Source of the DNA: Myotis daubentonii
Taxonomy: Eukaryota; Chordata; Mammalia; Chiroptera; Vespertilionidae
NCBI RefSeq assembly: GCF_963259705.1
Contig: NC_081842.1
Coordinates: 67,282,787 to 67,346,786, forward strand
Direction: 5' to 3'
Length of the DNA stretch: 64,000 bases
Within the stretch, counting starts at the first letter, position 1. Every line of letters begins with the position of its first letter. A program made the position numbers and the translations under genes. Shown one piece after another: positions 39,768 through 54,700 of the stretch. The notes beneath the pieces were generated by a model, which worked only from the letters and a program-made list of their open reading frames with translations, was not told the DNA's origin and did not search any database.

Positions 39768-42700
39768 GTAAGTAAAGGTTGTACATTCACTTGGTGTTTG
39801 ATTATTAAATTTAGCTAAAATAATTTTAAAGAGTGTGTACTTAAATTTATGCAACAGAAATGGTTTACTTGTTGAACTCCCTAAACTCTAATCCTTGAAG
39901 AGCAGAGCCTGTGTTTTAATCCTTTTATCTGCAACTCCTGGCACATAGACAACTCTGTGCTGATAATGACCTGTCTGCACCCCCCATCTTGTTCCCACCT
40001 GTGAAGTTGTTGTATTGTACCCTGTGAATCACACAAGGACGCCTCAAGAAGTCGAATTAAGGAGCCACATTTATTTCAAAGCCAGAACTACAAGGGGCAA
40101 TTTGCTCTCCAAATCTCCTAGTGCCCTTTTGGCCGAAACATCAGACTTATATAGGCAAATATCACAAAGGTATTGATTACATCTCGAGGTTTGGAATGAG
40201 GAACCTGGTTTGCAAAAAGCAGTTTGTTACAGAAGCTTAGATTGAACAAGTTAGTTACAAAGATTAATTATAGTTTTGGGTCTTGGGACCACTGAGTCAA
40301 CGGAAACACATTATCTGGAGCCACTGAGGCCATTTAGAGTAATTGTGCTGTCCTGGTCTCCAGGTGCAGAGGAATGTGTTTCGAAAGACCAATAAGATTA
40401 CTATCAATGGGGGGTATTCAAACCACAATCAATGGAGTATTCAATCGAATGGGATAACTTATATAAGTTCAGAAAATCAAAATAACTTTTTCATTACTTT
40501 AGCAAGCAAATAATTATAGAAGCCAAGTCAGCAGGGTTAAAATATTAAACAGCAAATTTTACCCAAGCATGGTTGCTACCATGCTTAAAAGTCCAAAGTT
40601 AATGGACTTTTCTAATACAGTGTGGGGCGATGAGAGCTGGACTTTAGTTTTAAGTCCTGGATCTACCACTTAGTGATGCTTGAACTTGGGTAAATTTTAA
40701 AACCTCCATTTTCTCACCCATTAACATGATAATTGAGCTATTTCAGGATTAAATTGGGTAACATGTGGAAGGATATTTTAGGCTCCAAATAGAAGAGAAA
40801 GAGAGGAATTTTGTAATAGGATTCTTAAAAGATGGCTGGCTCTTTCTGACTAGCCCCATGATGTTAGGTATCTTAGTAGAATCTTGACATTTTTTATTGT
40901 AATCCTAAATATAGTTTCAGAAATTATTTTTTACTATTAGAAGAGATATGTTCCTGGGGAAATCAACTCCTTCGCAAAATTTACATTAAATTATTTCAGT
41001 CTGAGATATATCTCATAGATTCATGATTTCTCCATACCATCTTTAATTTTAGATGTTTCTCTCCTCTTGCTTGGATTCTTACCACAAGGATTTCCACTGA
41101 AATCTTTCTGTTCAAGTCTCCCTCCATACCACCACTAGAGTTATCTTTCTAGAAAATTAGATTATTTCATTCTCCTGAAAAATTTTAGTTTGCTTCTCTC
41201 TTGTTTTTTTATTTTGCACTTTTCTCCACTCCCTACATTTCTGAGACAGGATCATCTGCGATTTTGTTTCCAGTCCTTTGCAGCATTTTTCTGGATGGCT
41301 GGATTGAAGGACAATGAGCCTTTGTCTAGCCTTGCCTTGGCATCTCCCTTTTCTACGTGAGGCCCTCCGAGAGGCAGGCCTTATCAAGTGTGACCTGGCC
41401 CTGTACTCAGCTCATAAAACAGTTTACACATCCTGGGTTGTAGGATCCCAAATGATAATCTGAAAGAATTTGCTGGCACCCTGGAACCTTCTACCCTGGT
41501 GATGTTAGAAGAGGTCTCTGTCCTGATTCAGCTACATACCTTATAGCTGGTTCCTGCATCCCCACCTGGGGGACCTTGCCTTGTTCTCAGTCTTGCTGAA
41601 ATATCTTAGCAACTTCTTACCCTTTAGAATTCTCATGCAGAGTGAATTTCCTGGTTTTCCACCTAAGCATGGATTAAAGTGGACCCTTCCCCGGACTCAG
41701 CAATGGGTTTGTGCTGTAACTGAGTCCTATTAAGAAATTTAAGTAAAATGTATCAGAAACCATTCAGCATTTCTTCTAAGAGTGAAGGACTGTTAGTTAT
41801 TAAGACATTGATTTCTGATTCTTATTAAAGGACTATTTGCTGGCCTCATATAGTAAATTGGGAAGTATTTTGGTCTCTTCTATTTTTAGAAATATTTTTG
41901 TGCAGAATTGATATTATTCCTTCCTTATTAAATGTTTGGTAGACTTTACCAATGATGTATCTGGGCCTATACTTTTTTTTAGTGGGAAAATACTAAACTA
42001 TGAATTCAATTTCTGTAATAAATAGAGGACTACCTATTTCTTTAGTAAGTTTTATAAGTTTGTATCTTTTATAGAATTTATACATTTCTTCTAAATTGTA
42101 AACTTTGTTGACATAATTCTTAGGATTTATTTTTATTCCTAATATTGGAGATTTGTATTGCTTCTCATTTATTTCTTGATTGGTCTAGCTAGGAGTTTAT
42201 CTATTTTGTTGATCTTTTCAAAGAATAAGATTTGGGCTTTGCTAATTTTCTTTATGGTTTGGCTTTTTATTTCATTGATTCTTATGCACATTTTTATTAT
42301 TTCTACTATTTCCTTCATTCTATTCTTTTTCTTTTCTTTTTCTAGTTTCTTAGAGTAGAACTTTAGGTCACTAATTCTTGACTTTTTTCTTTTTTTATAT
42401 GTACTGAAAGCTATACACTTCCCTTTTAGCACTGCCCTAGCTGCAACCCACAAATTTTGATGTAATATTTTAATTACTATTTAGTTAGAAGTAGTTTTTA
42501 AATTTTTTGCTGATTTTTCCTTGGTCCATAAATTATTTTTAAGTATGCTATTTAATTTCCAAATATTTGTAGTTTTTTGAGATAATTTATTATAATTTAA
42601 ACTTCTGTTATAATCAGAGAATGCACATATTCTGTGTTATCTTTATCCTTTTAAATCTATTGAAACTTATGTCTCAGCAAGTGGTCTGTCTTGGTGAATA

Positions 42701-45700
42701 GCCCATGTACACTTGAATGTGTACCTTATATTGGTAGGTGTAGTATTTTATAAATATCAGGTTAGCATGTTTCATAGTGTTGTTCAGATCATATATGTCT
42801 TTACTGAGTTGTTGACTAGTTTTCTGTCAATTGATAAAAGACATGTATATAGCCCTGGTCAGTGTGGCTTCGTGGGTCAGAACATCATTCCATTCGTGGG
42901 TTCCATTCCTGGTCAGGGCACATACCCAGGTTGTGAATTCAATCCCCATTCAGAGCGTGTGCAGGAGGCAGTTGATCAATATGTCTCTCTCACATCTCTG
43001 TCTCTCTCTCTCATCTTTCCTCTTTAAAATAAATATAGAAACAAAAAAGACATTATGTGTTATAATATTAACTAAGTAAACTGTGAAAAGTTGAGGATAT
43101 ATATATATAATAATTTCTGAAACAACTATATATTAATAAACAACTATATATTAATAACATATTGGCAAAATGAATTGAATTAATAATAGCACACTAGCCA
43201 ATCTTTTTAAAAACATCTTTTATTTCTTAAAAGTATGCTGTTATAGGAAATAGACTGCAAATGAAGTGAAAATGGAGGTTAACTCACAGGAAAGGCTTCT
43301 TTTTTGTGTGTGTGTAAAGTTACAAGAATGACCAAATAAAAATGATTTTTCTAGAAAGTTTTGAGTATTAAAATTTATTAACTTTAGAGCACAAATAAAT
43401 TGGAAGTAGTAGCCACTTTGAAAATAAGAAAATGTTTAAGTCAAAATTTAGAAATTATTAAAACAAATTATTTTTAATAGCCACTACAAGAGAAGATAAA
43501 CTCCTCTTAGAAGATACAGACGAAATATTCACTGATGGCGAAGAATCATATTTAGAGAATGAGGAATCAGAAGAGGAAGATTGGGAAGGAAGTTCCAGTT
43601 CCTTTCAAGATTATTACAGGGAAACCAGTGGAGGTATTATTAGTTTTGTATCAGTAATTGCCACTGTTTTAAAGATAAATTGCCCAAATTGAACAGTCAT
43701 ACTAGTAAATCCATAGAAAAATCTGCAGGATGTGTGAGGATGGTCAAAGGAAAAGCACGGAACATATACAGTACGGTGGGTTAGTGGCTGCATGGCTGTA
43801 CTCTCCATTTCTGAGGCTCACAGAGAGAGCGCTCACGCCCTGTCTTCTGGAGAGTGGGGTGGTCTAAGCAGTGCTCCACCCTAGATCCATGAGAGTAACT
43901 CTCCTTTGGAACGGATTGGGAGTTGCTCTTTGAGACCGCTGAGTTGTGAGGCAAGCTCAGCTTTCACCCAGTGCACACAGGCATGTCGGTTCTTCCTCCC
44001 ATGTTCTCTGGTGGGTGGCAGCCTATGTTCGGACCAGTAGTGGTACTTACTGCTAGAGAATTGTGGGCTAGCTTTCATCAAACACTCTTCTTAGTTATAA
44101 TATTTTAATTTTTTTAGAATCTCGGTCTATGGAAACCCCTGGCTCAGCTGCAGAAGAGACAGAGGAGGACGTTAGGAAGAAAATATCAGAGAGCTTCTTT
44201 TACGATTACATGGAGATGGTTTCCATGCCTTTTGTGTCTTCAGAGTCGGACATACCACTGGAACTTATCATACTTGTGTATCCACTCCAGTTACATATGC
44301 AGACTTGGCATTTCAGCTTCTTAGGCCAGGGGTTGGCAAACTACAGCCCCATGGACCAAATCTGGCCTTCGACCTGTTTTCCTAAATAAAGTTTTATTGG
44401 AACACAGCCACATTCATTCATTCACATTTTGTCTATGGCTCCCATCACACTGTAAGGGTAGAACTAAGTAGTTACAGGAGAGCCCATCTGGCCCACAAGG
44501 CCTAAAGTATTTACTACCTGGACCTTTAAGGAAAAGTTTGCCAACCCCTATCTTAGGTACTTCTAAGAAGCTTGGCCCTTAGAAACTTAGAAATGCACGA
44601 TCTTCATTTAAACTAAGCTTTTGTTTGATACCAAGTAACTGTAAAGAGAAATGATGCTTCACCAGCTTCCTTCCGTGAGACATGGTGTGCAGGGGAGCAG
44701 AAAGCCTCTCACCCCTTTCACCTCCTCAGCTGATAGGTTACTGCTCCAGTCCCGTCTTCCCTGCTCCTGCCGCTGCTCCCACGTGCTGATGGCGTCGCCC
44801 TGCTTGCACTCGCTGATGGCGTGGAGTGATTGGGGCCATTGCCAGCATCAGGTGGGAGTGGGGCCAGTGCCGTCAGCGGATGCGAGCAGCGGCTGCCGGC
44901 CCTGATCGCCCCTCAGGAGCAGGGGCAGGTGGAGAAGCCCTCAGAGGCGATCAGGGCCGGCAGCCACTGCTCACACCCACTGATGGTGCCTGAGCAATTG
45001 GGACCAGCGCTGGGCGCCGGCAGCGGGTGCAAGTGGCAGCTCTGGCGCTGGTTGCAGGTGCGAGCAGGCCAGCACTGGCAGTGGTATGAGCAGTGGCAAG
45101 CGCTGTGTGTGGGAGGAAAGAATTTTCAGTAACCAGAGAGGCTCACCCCATGACAGCGACTGGCGCTCCGCCTTGGTCTGGCACCCCTGCTCACCTGCTC
45201 TACCATCCCGCCACAGCCAATGCCCACCATGTTCCACACATGCGCCCTGGTGGTCAGCGCATGTCAGAGTGACTGATTGTTCGGATGTTCTGCTGTTTGG
45301 TCTATTTGCATTTTAGGGTTTTTTTTTTTTTAATATATAGAAGATGAATTTTCCAAGAAGACAACCCTGAAAAAGTGGGACACAAAAGAACAAGTTTTAA
45401 TTGGTCTGGGGCATAAGAGACTGTGAAGAATGTAAGGGTGGAGATGACTGACAAGGGGGTTTAGTGTTTACCATCACTTTATGGTGTTAGGTTTGCAAGG
45501 TGGATAGTTAGGAGATGGTTTCCTGGAAGGTCCTTGGCCTGCCTTTAAATTGTGGTTATGCCCACAATAATGGCTTAGACCAGTGATGGTGAACCTTTTG
45601 AGCTCGGCGTGTCAGCATTTTGAAAAACCCTAACTTAACTCTGGTGCCGTGTCACATATAGAAATTTTTTAATATTTGCAACCATAGTAAAACAAAGACT

Positions 45701-48700
45701 TATATTTTTGATATTTATTTTATATATTTAAATGCCATTTAATAAAGAAAAATCAACCAAAAAAATGAGTTTGCATGTCACCTCTGACACGTGTGTCCTA
45801 GGTTCACCATCACTGGCCTAGACCACTGACTGGCCTCTCATGAAAGGTGTGCTTACAGAGGTAGGGTGGTGTACCGCCTGACTCAGGTTTGCTTTTTACA
45901 TAGAGATATAATATGTTGTTATAGTTTCTAACTCTGTGTCTATCTCAGATGTAACTGAAATGAATTTCACCTTGAATCTCATAACCTGGAGTTCTCTCTC
46001 TTGAGTGTTTGTTGTTTGGGATTTTTGGTATTGTGTGTGTGTGTGTGTGTGTGTTGTTGTTGTTTTGTCTTTGGATAAGTTACTGACAAAAGTTATGCTC
46101 TCAGCTTTCTTCTAGCCTATGTTTGCAAATGGGATGGCATGTGAGAGTCATGGGGAACTTTTCCTGGTTATATTCTGTTAACTTTCTCGACCTATAATCA
46201 CGTGCAGGGGGGCTTTGGCTTAAGCACTCTGACAAGCTTCCCATGAATTCCCTAAGATATTTAAAATATTATCCAAATCAGATTTTGAGGATTTTTTTCA
46301 CCTAATTTAAGAACAAAATCGCGTTAGTAATAAATAAATAAAACTCTGAGTTTCAGAGTGAAATTCAACTACGTCAACCCCAAATCTTTACCCAAGAACA
46401 TGGATTTTAAAAGTATATTTATTTCATGTTACTTTTCTTGTCTCTAGGATGGTTATATGGTGTCACTTCTTTTCCTTAGCAGTTTCTCTTCAGACATTCC
46501 TTTGGCTATGACTGCAAAAAGCGGGCCAACCTACAGCTGCTGGACAACAACACAATCATGTATATTGCCGGGAACCAGCTGATCATTCTGAATTTGAAAA
46601 CCAAGGAACAGCTGTACCTGCGAAGTATTAGTGGTACAGGAATTGGTGTCATTGGGGTATGCCTTTAGTAACTTAGAAAACAAATCCATCTTCTTTGATT
46701 GATTGTTCTGTGGACCAGCCAGGGAGGTGCCAACATCACGTGCAGCATTGTGGGGTCACGTGAGATGCGCAGCAGTCTTTATTCCAATGCATTCTCGATT
46801 CAGTGACTCCAACCACAGCATCCACTGACAGTATCTCAGCAATATTGCAATGTTACGTTTGTAATATTATCTTCCCACTTTTCAGATAAGGAGCCTGGGG
46901 CTTACCAAGGTTAAGTGACTTCCCATGATCACGCAGGTCTTTTCACATTGAACGCTCTGTTGCTATTCTGCAAAAATAGTGGAATGAATAACACAAATGA
47001 TAATTCAAATAACAAAGAGAAATAAATGCCAGATAAATGCAAGTATCTAATTGAACACTTGGAGATGAAGCATAGATACACATTCAGTACTTTCCAGCCG
47101 CTGACAAGAGGATCTGTGTGTGATTGGGAGGGAGCCTGTCTCTTCTTTCCGCTCAGCTGTCTGTCCCCGTCAGTCACCTTCTTTCTTGTAGCATCAGCTG
47201 CTGCTTCCTTAGGCTCCTCATCCTCAGCATCAAAGCATTCCAAAGGGACTAGTTCTCATTTTAAAGTTCTCTTACCTCGCAGTCTCTTTACCCTCTTTTG
47301 TTTTGATCTTTTCTTTGAAGCCAAGCTTCTGCTGTCTGCTCCGCCCTCACCTCACGGAAGCTGCCTTTACTGCGGTGAGCCAGCTCTCTGGTGGGCGAAT
47401 CTGGAGAACACCTTTCGAACTAGCTCTTACGTGACCTCTTCATGGCAGTTGGCCCCTTGATGAAACCTGTCCCTTGGCTGTTTTCTACTCCGTGCTCCTT
47501 AGAAGCAGGTGTTCCTAGATCTGCTCTTCTCAGTAACACAGCTTGAGGGGCGCTCCTTGGTGTCTTTGGCCTCTTGCGAGGGGCATCTGTTCAGATTATG
47601 CTGTGTGAGACAGTGAGGGGGGGGGGAGGGAGGAGCCGGGTTTGGGGCTCATACAGCAGTAGTTCTTTACGAGACGGTTTCTAGAAAGATGGTGATCCAA
47701 ATACAAGTCTTCCCTGCCCTTGCCCTGCCTGCCAGGGGTGAGTAGACTGGATGGCACTGGCAGGGGCAGGGCCCACTTCACAGCCCCTGCGAAGGCAGAG
47801 GGCTTCCAGCAAGGAGGCTGAGACTGGGCCAGGCTAGCAGGGGGTAGACCAGACCTAATAGGACATTGAGATTACAAGTGGGGGTGAGTGCAGAGCTTTA
47901 GAAGATCCTTTTTTTAAAGAAAAGGTTTATTTTTAAATTACCATTGATGTACAATATCATATTAATTTCAGGTGTACAACCCTGTGATTAGACATTTATA
48001 TACCTTACAAAGTGATCACCCTGATAAACCTAGTACCCATCTGACACCATGCATGGTTATTACAACATTATTGACTACATTCCCTGTGCCGTACTTCACA
48101 TCCCTGTAACTCTTCTGTAACTACCAATCTGCACTTGTAAATCCCTTCACCCTTTCAACCCACCCCTCTCCCACTGACAACTATTGTGAAGAGTCTTGGT
48201 CTGAGGAGTGAAGCTGGGAGTTGGCCGTGGGAATGGAGAAGGCGAGGAAAGCCTGAGGCCCACAGATAGAACTTAGGTTGGCCATGGAAACAGGACACAG
48301 TGAGATGGAAGCATGAAAGATAATCTTACATTTGTTTCTGACTTGATCATGCACCTATACATAGCATGTGTACAAGATAAAGTCCCTGTCTTCAGGGGAT
48401 TTGTTATAAGACTAATTAGTGAGTTCAGCAAAAATCTATATATATAAAAGCCTAAGTGACCATCAGGACCAAACAACTGGAATGATCGGTTGACCAGTCG
48501 CTATGACATGCACTGACCACCAGGGGGCAGAGATCAATGCAGGCGCTCTGCCTCCTGGTGGTCAGTGCGCTCCCACAGCCAACCTCCTGTGGCCAGCCAA
48601 CCTCCCGCAGCCTGTCCCCCCGCCTGGACAACCTCCTGTGACACCTCCCCCCTGCTGGCCGCCCCCCTGATAGGCATCGATCACGGGCCAGGCTGAGCCA

Positions 48701-51700
48701 CCCCAACCAAGCACAAATTCGTGCACCAAGCCTCTAGTTTATTATATAACATTCAGTGTCCAACACTACTCAGAACATGCAGGGATTTAAATGAAGAAGG
48801 GTTCATGACCTGTATGAATTCAAAGAATTTAAAATTCATCTAAAAAGACAAAATCATATTAGAAAGCAAATCTCCAAAAATTAAATGTATACAAGTACAT
48901 GATACTTGTGGCACTAGCTGTGTGCAAATATTGATGGGCCCAGATGTGAGGGTCTTGGGTTCTGTGGAGGGAGTCAGTCAGAGGCCTGAATTCATACCAT
49001 CTACAGAATACTGAGCAACATCTAATGATCCCTTATTCTAGTATTTCTATCACTTTATGGCTAACAATAGTTTTGCAATTTCTGTCTTTCTGTTTTGTTA
49101 TGCAATAATTTGGTCGGAGGTCAGTAGTTAGAGGATAGTGTGGTCAAGAATGCTCTAATTGTAATCCTCACCTCCTGGACTCGAGCAGCTGTGTCCCCAG
49201 GGGTGTTTTCCGAGTGTGCGGGACAGAACAGGGGCCTTGCCTCCACTGCCCAGGTCAACTTCATTAAAAAAAGTTTTTATCTTTATTGTAGAAAGTATTA
49301 CAGATGTCCCCCTTTTTCCCCATTGACCCCCCTCCAGCTCGCACCCGTGTCCATGAGTTATGCATACATACATACACATTCTTTGGTTAATCTCTTTCCA
49401 CCCATCCATCCATCCCCATCTTCCCTCTGAGATTTGACAGTCTGTTCCATGCTTCTAGACCCATTTTGTTCATCAGCTTATTCTGTTCACTAGATCCCAC
49501 ATATGAGTGAGATCATGTGATACTTCTCTGACTGGCTTATTTCACTTAGCATAATACTCTCCAGGTCTCCCTATGCTGTCTCAAAGGGTAAGAGACCCTT
49601 CTGTTTTTACTGCTGCATAGTATTCCATGGTGTAAAGGTACCGCTTGGGCTGTTTTCAGATCTTAGCTATTGTAAATTGCGCTGCTATGAACATAGGGAT
49701 GCATATATTCTTTCTGATTGGTGTTCCAGGTTTCTCAGGATATATTCCTATAAGTGGGATCACTGGGTCAAATGGCAGTTCCATATTTAATACCTCATTG
49801 TTGTTTTAATTTGCATCTTTCATGATCAGTGACTTTGAGCATTTTTTCATGTCTCTTGGCCATCTGTATGTCCACTTTGGAGAAGTGTCTATTTAGGTCC
49901 TTTGTCCAGTTTTTAATTGCATTGTTTATCTTCCTTTTGTTAAGTTCTATGAGTTCCTTACATATTTTGGATATTAACCCTTTATTGGATGTATCATTGC
50001 CAAATATGTTCTCCCATACAGTGGGCTCCCTTTTCATTTTGTTGATGGTGTCTTCTGCTGTGCAGAAGCTTTTTATTTTGATGTAGTCTCATTAGTTTAC
50101 TTTGTTTCCCTTGCCTCAACTTCATTTTTAAATATTTTGACAAGGTTATGAGAAACCTGTGAGAAATGTGTTAGGGGGCATATAAGCTATCTTCTAGAAA
50201 AGATGGGATGAATCTATATGTTGAGTGTAAATAAATGACTTACCAGTTCTGGGGTCTCCACTAAAAATGAAGCAAAACACCAAAACTCAACCCCACAGTA
50301 ACTTCCTATCTGAAAGCGCAGAAACTTTTTCGCTTACTACAAGTAAGACCTAGAAGGATAAAAGAGTTGCTTGAATCCCCATTCAGGTTTCTGAGGCTAC
50401 AAGTCCTACATAATATTTATTTGGAGAAAGATATCTAGAAAGATATAGTCTCAACCCATATCCTCCTAACTCCTTGGAATCTACCCTTTTTTAGTTACAT
50501 TTACTTCTTGACTCCAACATCTGGCTTCAATTCTGTCTCTGATGTTTACCAGCTATATGACTTCAAGCAAGTTCCTTAACCTCTCTGTGCCTCAGTTCCT
50601 CATCAATAAGATGGGAGTGATAATGGTATCCCAGCTCACAAGGTTAATGTGAAATTTAAGGGAAATAATGCTTATATAAAACTTAGGTCAGGCTCTGGCA
50701 CATAGTAAGCCCTCAATAAATGTCAGCTGCTTTCAACGTTATACTTATTCTACTGAGTGTCCATCCTATAAATCCAAGCCTTGTTTCAACTTGAAGTGAT
50801 AGGTATTTACTTGCCTGGAAGAATAAGAGGCAACTTGCCAGCAGGAAAGCAGTCAATCATAGGTCTTATCAGCCATGTGTGGAGGGAAGGAGGTGGTCTG
50901 CAACCTTGTCTTGGGCACCAGAACTTCCCGTGCAGTCTGTCTCAGAACCAAGCTCCTGGTCCTTATGTATATAATCTGGAGTTGCATAACAGTAACTGAA
51001 AATAGAAATCTATAAGTACAATATGTGTTTGAAATAGCTTATTCTTACAACAATCTATTTTGATTTTTTGGCTACCCATTTACTTTTCCGGTATGTTGGC
51101 TTACCAATCAACAAAAGTAACAGAAATGAACATATGATTCTAACCAGCTTATACGTCTATCATTTGAAATGCTGGCACCAAATAATTTATCTAGAGCATG
51201 TTAATATATTTCCCTCTATGTCTGGCTTGAAAATAGTGTGACTTTCTCACTTCTAATAAGTTTACATTAATTTGTATTAACTTTGTTCAGGGCAAAATTT
51301 TTTAAATTGGGATATAAACTATTCTGGAAACAAGCATTTTTCTATACTAAAATTTAGGTTGATTTATACGAAGGGTAAACAATTAATCCAAATTAGTGGT
51401 TCCCAAAGAGTGGTTTTCAGACTACAGCGTCAACATCACTTGGGAGCATGTTAGAAATCTAACTGCACATTCTCGGGCCGCAGCCCTGACTTACTGAATC
51501 TGACACTCTGTGGTGGGGCTTGCATTCTGTGCTTTCATAAGCCCTCTCTGGGACTCTGATGCACTTTAACGACTTAGAATCACTGTTCCAGTTCTTCTGA
51601 AAGCAACTTAGAAATTTCTGGAGTTGAATATGACTATTAATAAAAGTAAAACTTAAAATGATATTCTAGTTTTCAGTTAAATCATATCCATCATCAAATA

Positions 51701-54700
51701 TATATCTATTGGAGTGGATCCTAATAAACACATTGTAAGATAACAGTTGCTAAATACTGCATTAATAGGACTATTTATATGAAAATCTTTGCTTTATTAT
51801 TTTAGTGAGATTTTATTTTTTGTAGGTTCACCCTAATAAAACTCACTTCGCAGTAGCTGAAAAAGGAGTTGCCCCAAAGATAATCATCTATGAATATCCT
51901 TCTCTGAGGCCTTACAGAATCCTTCATGGTGAGTCCAGTAGAATCTTTAAAACACCGGTGTTTGCCCTAGCTGGTGTGGCTCAATGGATAGAGCATCAGC
52001 CTGCAAGTCAAAGGCACATGCCCGGGTTGCAGGCTCGATCCCCAGTGGGGGGCATGCAGGAGGCAGCCAATCAATGATTCTCATCATTGATGTTTCTATC
52101 TCTCCCTCTTCCTCTTCCTTCTTCTCTGAAATCAGTAAAAATATATTAAAAACAAAACAAAAAAACACCAGTGTTCAAGGTCAACAACATTCTGAAAAAC
52201 ATGTAACATTATTATATCAGTCAGGGTCCTCCAGAGAATCAGAACTAGTAGAAGACTGAAGAGAGGTATGGTCTCAACCCATTTCCCCCCAAGTCCTTGG
52301 AATCTACTATTTTCCCCCTTTATTTAAAGGAATTGGCTTATGCAATTGTGGGGGCTGGCAAACCTGAAGTTTGTAGGACATTGCCTGTTAGATCTGTCTA
52401 ATTCTGAGAGATGGGTATTGAAGTCTCCAAATATCATAGTAGATTCATATATTTCTTCTTGAAGTTTTTGTCTGTTTTTGCCTCATATAATTTGATGCTC
52501 TGTTGTTAAGGGCATACATGTTAAGAATTATGTCTTCTTGGAAAATTGAAACCCTTTATCATTATATAATGCCCTTCTTTATCCCTGATAATTTTCCTTA
52601 CTTTTAAGTCTGCTCTATCTGAAATTAATATAGCTACTCCTGCTTTCTTTTGACTGGTGTTAGCAAGGTATATATTTTCTCCATTCATTTACTTTTAATC
52701 TACATATATCTTTATATTTAATATGTAGTTGAGTCATGTTTTTTGATTCACTGTGATTCACTCTGTCTTTTAATTGGTACATTTAGACTACTGGCATTCA
52801 AAGTGATTATATAGTTGGATTAATATCTATATTTGTTAGTTTTCTATTTGTTGCCATTGTTCTTTGTTCCTATTTTTTCTCCCACTTTTTTCTACCTTTT
52901 GTGGTTTTAATTGACCATTTTATATGATTCCATTTTTTCTCCTTTCTTAGCATGTTATACTTCTTTTTAAAACTTTTTTTAGTGGTTACCTAGAGTTCAC
53001 AATACATATTTACAACTAATCCAGGTCTACTCTTAAGTAACACTATACCACTTCACAGGTAGTGTAATTATCTTATAATAACAAAATAATCATAATTCCT
53101 CCTTTCTGTCCCTTATATCATTGCTGCCATTTATTTCACTTATCTATAAGCATACCTATATACATAAACATACATACTCAAATACGTTGTGACTATTATT
53201 TTGAACAAACTGTTATCTGTTACAACAATTCAGAATAAGAAAAATGTTTTAATTTTACCTTCACTTATTCCTTCTTTGATGCTCTTCCTTTCTCCGTGCA
53301 TATCTTAGTTTCTGACCTATGTTATTTTCCTTCTCTTTAAAGAACTTAACATTTCTTGCAAGGCAGGTCTACTGAAAACAAATTCCCTCTATATTTGTCT
53401 GTCTGTAGGATGATTTCATAGGTTACAGAATTCTAGGTTGGTGTTTCTCTTGTCTCAACACTTTAAATATTTTATTCCACTTTCTCCTTGCTTGCATGGT
53501 TTCTGAGAAAAAGTTGGATTAATTCTTATCTTTGTTCTTTTGTCAGTAAGGGGCTTCGCCCTCTGCCCCAGCTTCTTCAATATTTTTTCTTTATCTTCCA
53601 TTTTCTGTACTTTTGGGGACATTTATCCTGGTTGGTGTTCTCTGAACTTCCTGGATCCGTGGTCTGGGGTCTGATGTTAATTTGGGGGAAATTCTCAGTC
53701 ATTATTGTTTCAAATATTTCTTCTGTTCCTTTCAGTCTTCTCTTTCTGGTGATCCCGTTACACATATGTTGCACCCATTGTAGTTGCCCCACAGCCCTTG
53801 GATATGCTGTTCTGTTTTTATCAGTCTTTGTTCTCTTTGCTTTTCAGTTTTGGAAGTTTCTGTTGACATAGCCTCTAATGCAGAGATTCTTCCCCCAGCT
53901 GTGTCCAGTCTACTAATAAGCCCATCAAGGCATTCTTTATTTCTGCTACCGTGTTTTTGATCTCCTGCTTTTCTCTTTGGTTCTATTGTAGGATTTCCAT
54001 CTCTCTGCTTACATTGCCCGTCCATTCTTAGAGGCTGTCTGTATTATCCATTAGAGCCCTTAGCATATTAATCATAGTTGTTTTGAATCCCTGATCTGAT
54101 CATTCCAACATCCATGCTATGTCTGGTTACGATGCTTGCTCTATCCCTTCAAACTGTGCTCTATGCTTTGATATGCTGTCTAATTTTTTTCTTGGGAGCC
54201 AGGGTTGATATACTCGGCAGAAAGAACTCCTTTAAGTGGGCCTTTAGACATGGCGGTAAGGTGTAGGGGGAGGGGAAGCATTCTCTAGTCTCATGATTAG
54301 GTCTCAATTTTTAGTGAGCCTGTTCTTCTGAACTGTGAACTTTAAAATGTTACTCAGTATTTTTCTACACCCATAGGTGGGAGAGGATGGCTAGAGTGGG
54401 CTGGAGTTGGGGACAGGCATACCTTGGAGATAATGCAGGTTTGGTCCCATACCACTGCAATCAAGCAAATATTGCAGTGATGTGAGTTGTAATCATTTTG
54501 TTGGTGGAGAGCTTGCCTTCAATTTGTAAAAAGCACAGCATCCGTGAAGCCCATTAAGCAAAGGGCAGTATACAAGCAAGCCTGTGTTTTAGTTACTCCT
54601 TTTTTTTTTTTTTTAATTTCTTTATTGGTTAAGGTATTACAAATGTGTCCTCATCCCCCCACTAACCCCCAACCCCCCACCCCCCCGCACTCATACTTGC

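Noticed and set aside
40000..40625. Complete provirus around the LTR at 40011
   Set aside because: Only one LTR is present and no gag, pol or env-like sequence was seen nearby.
53488..53871. 127-codon + strand frame rich in Phe/Leu, membrane-like
   Set aside because: It is the antisense of L1 ORF1, whose A-rich codons read as Phe/Leu on the other strand.
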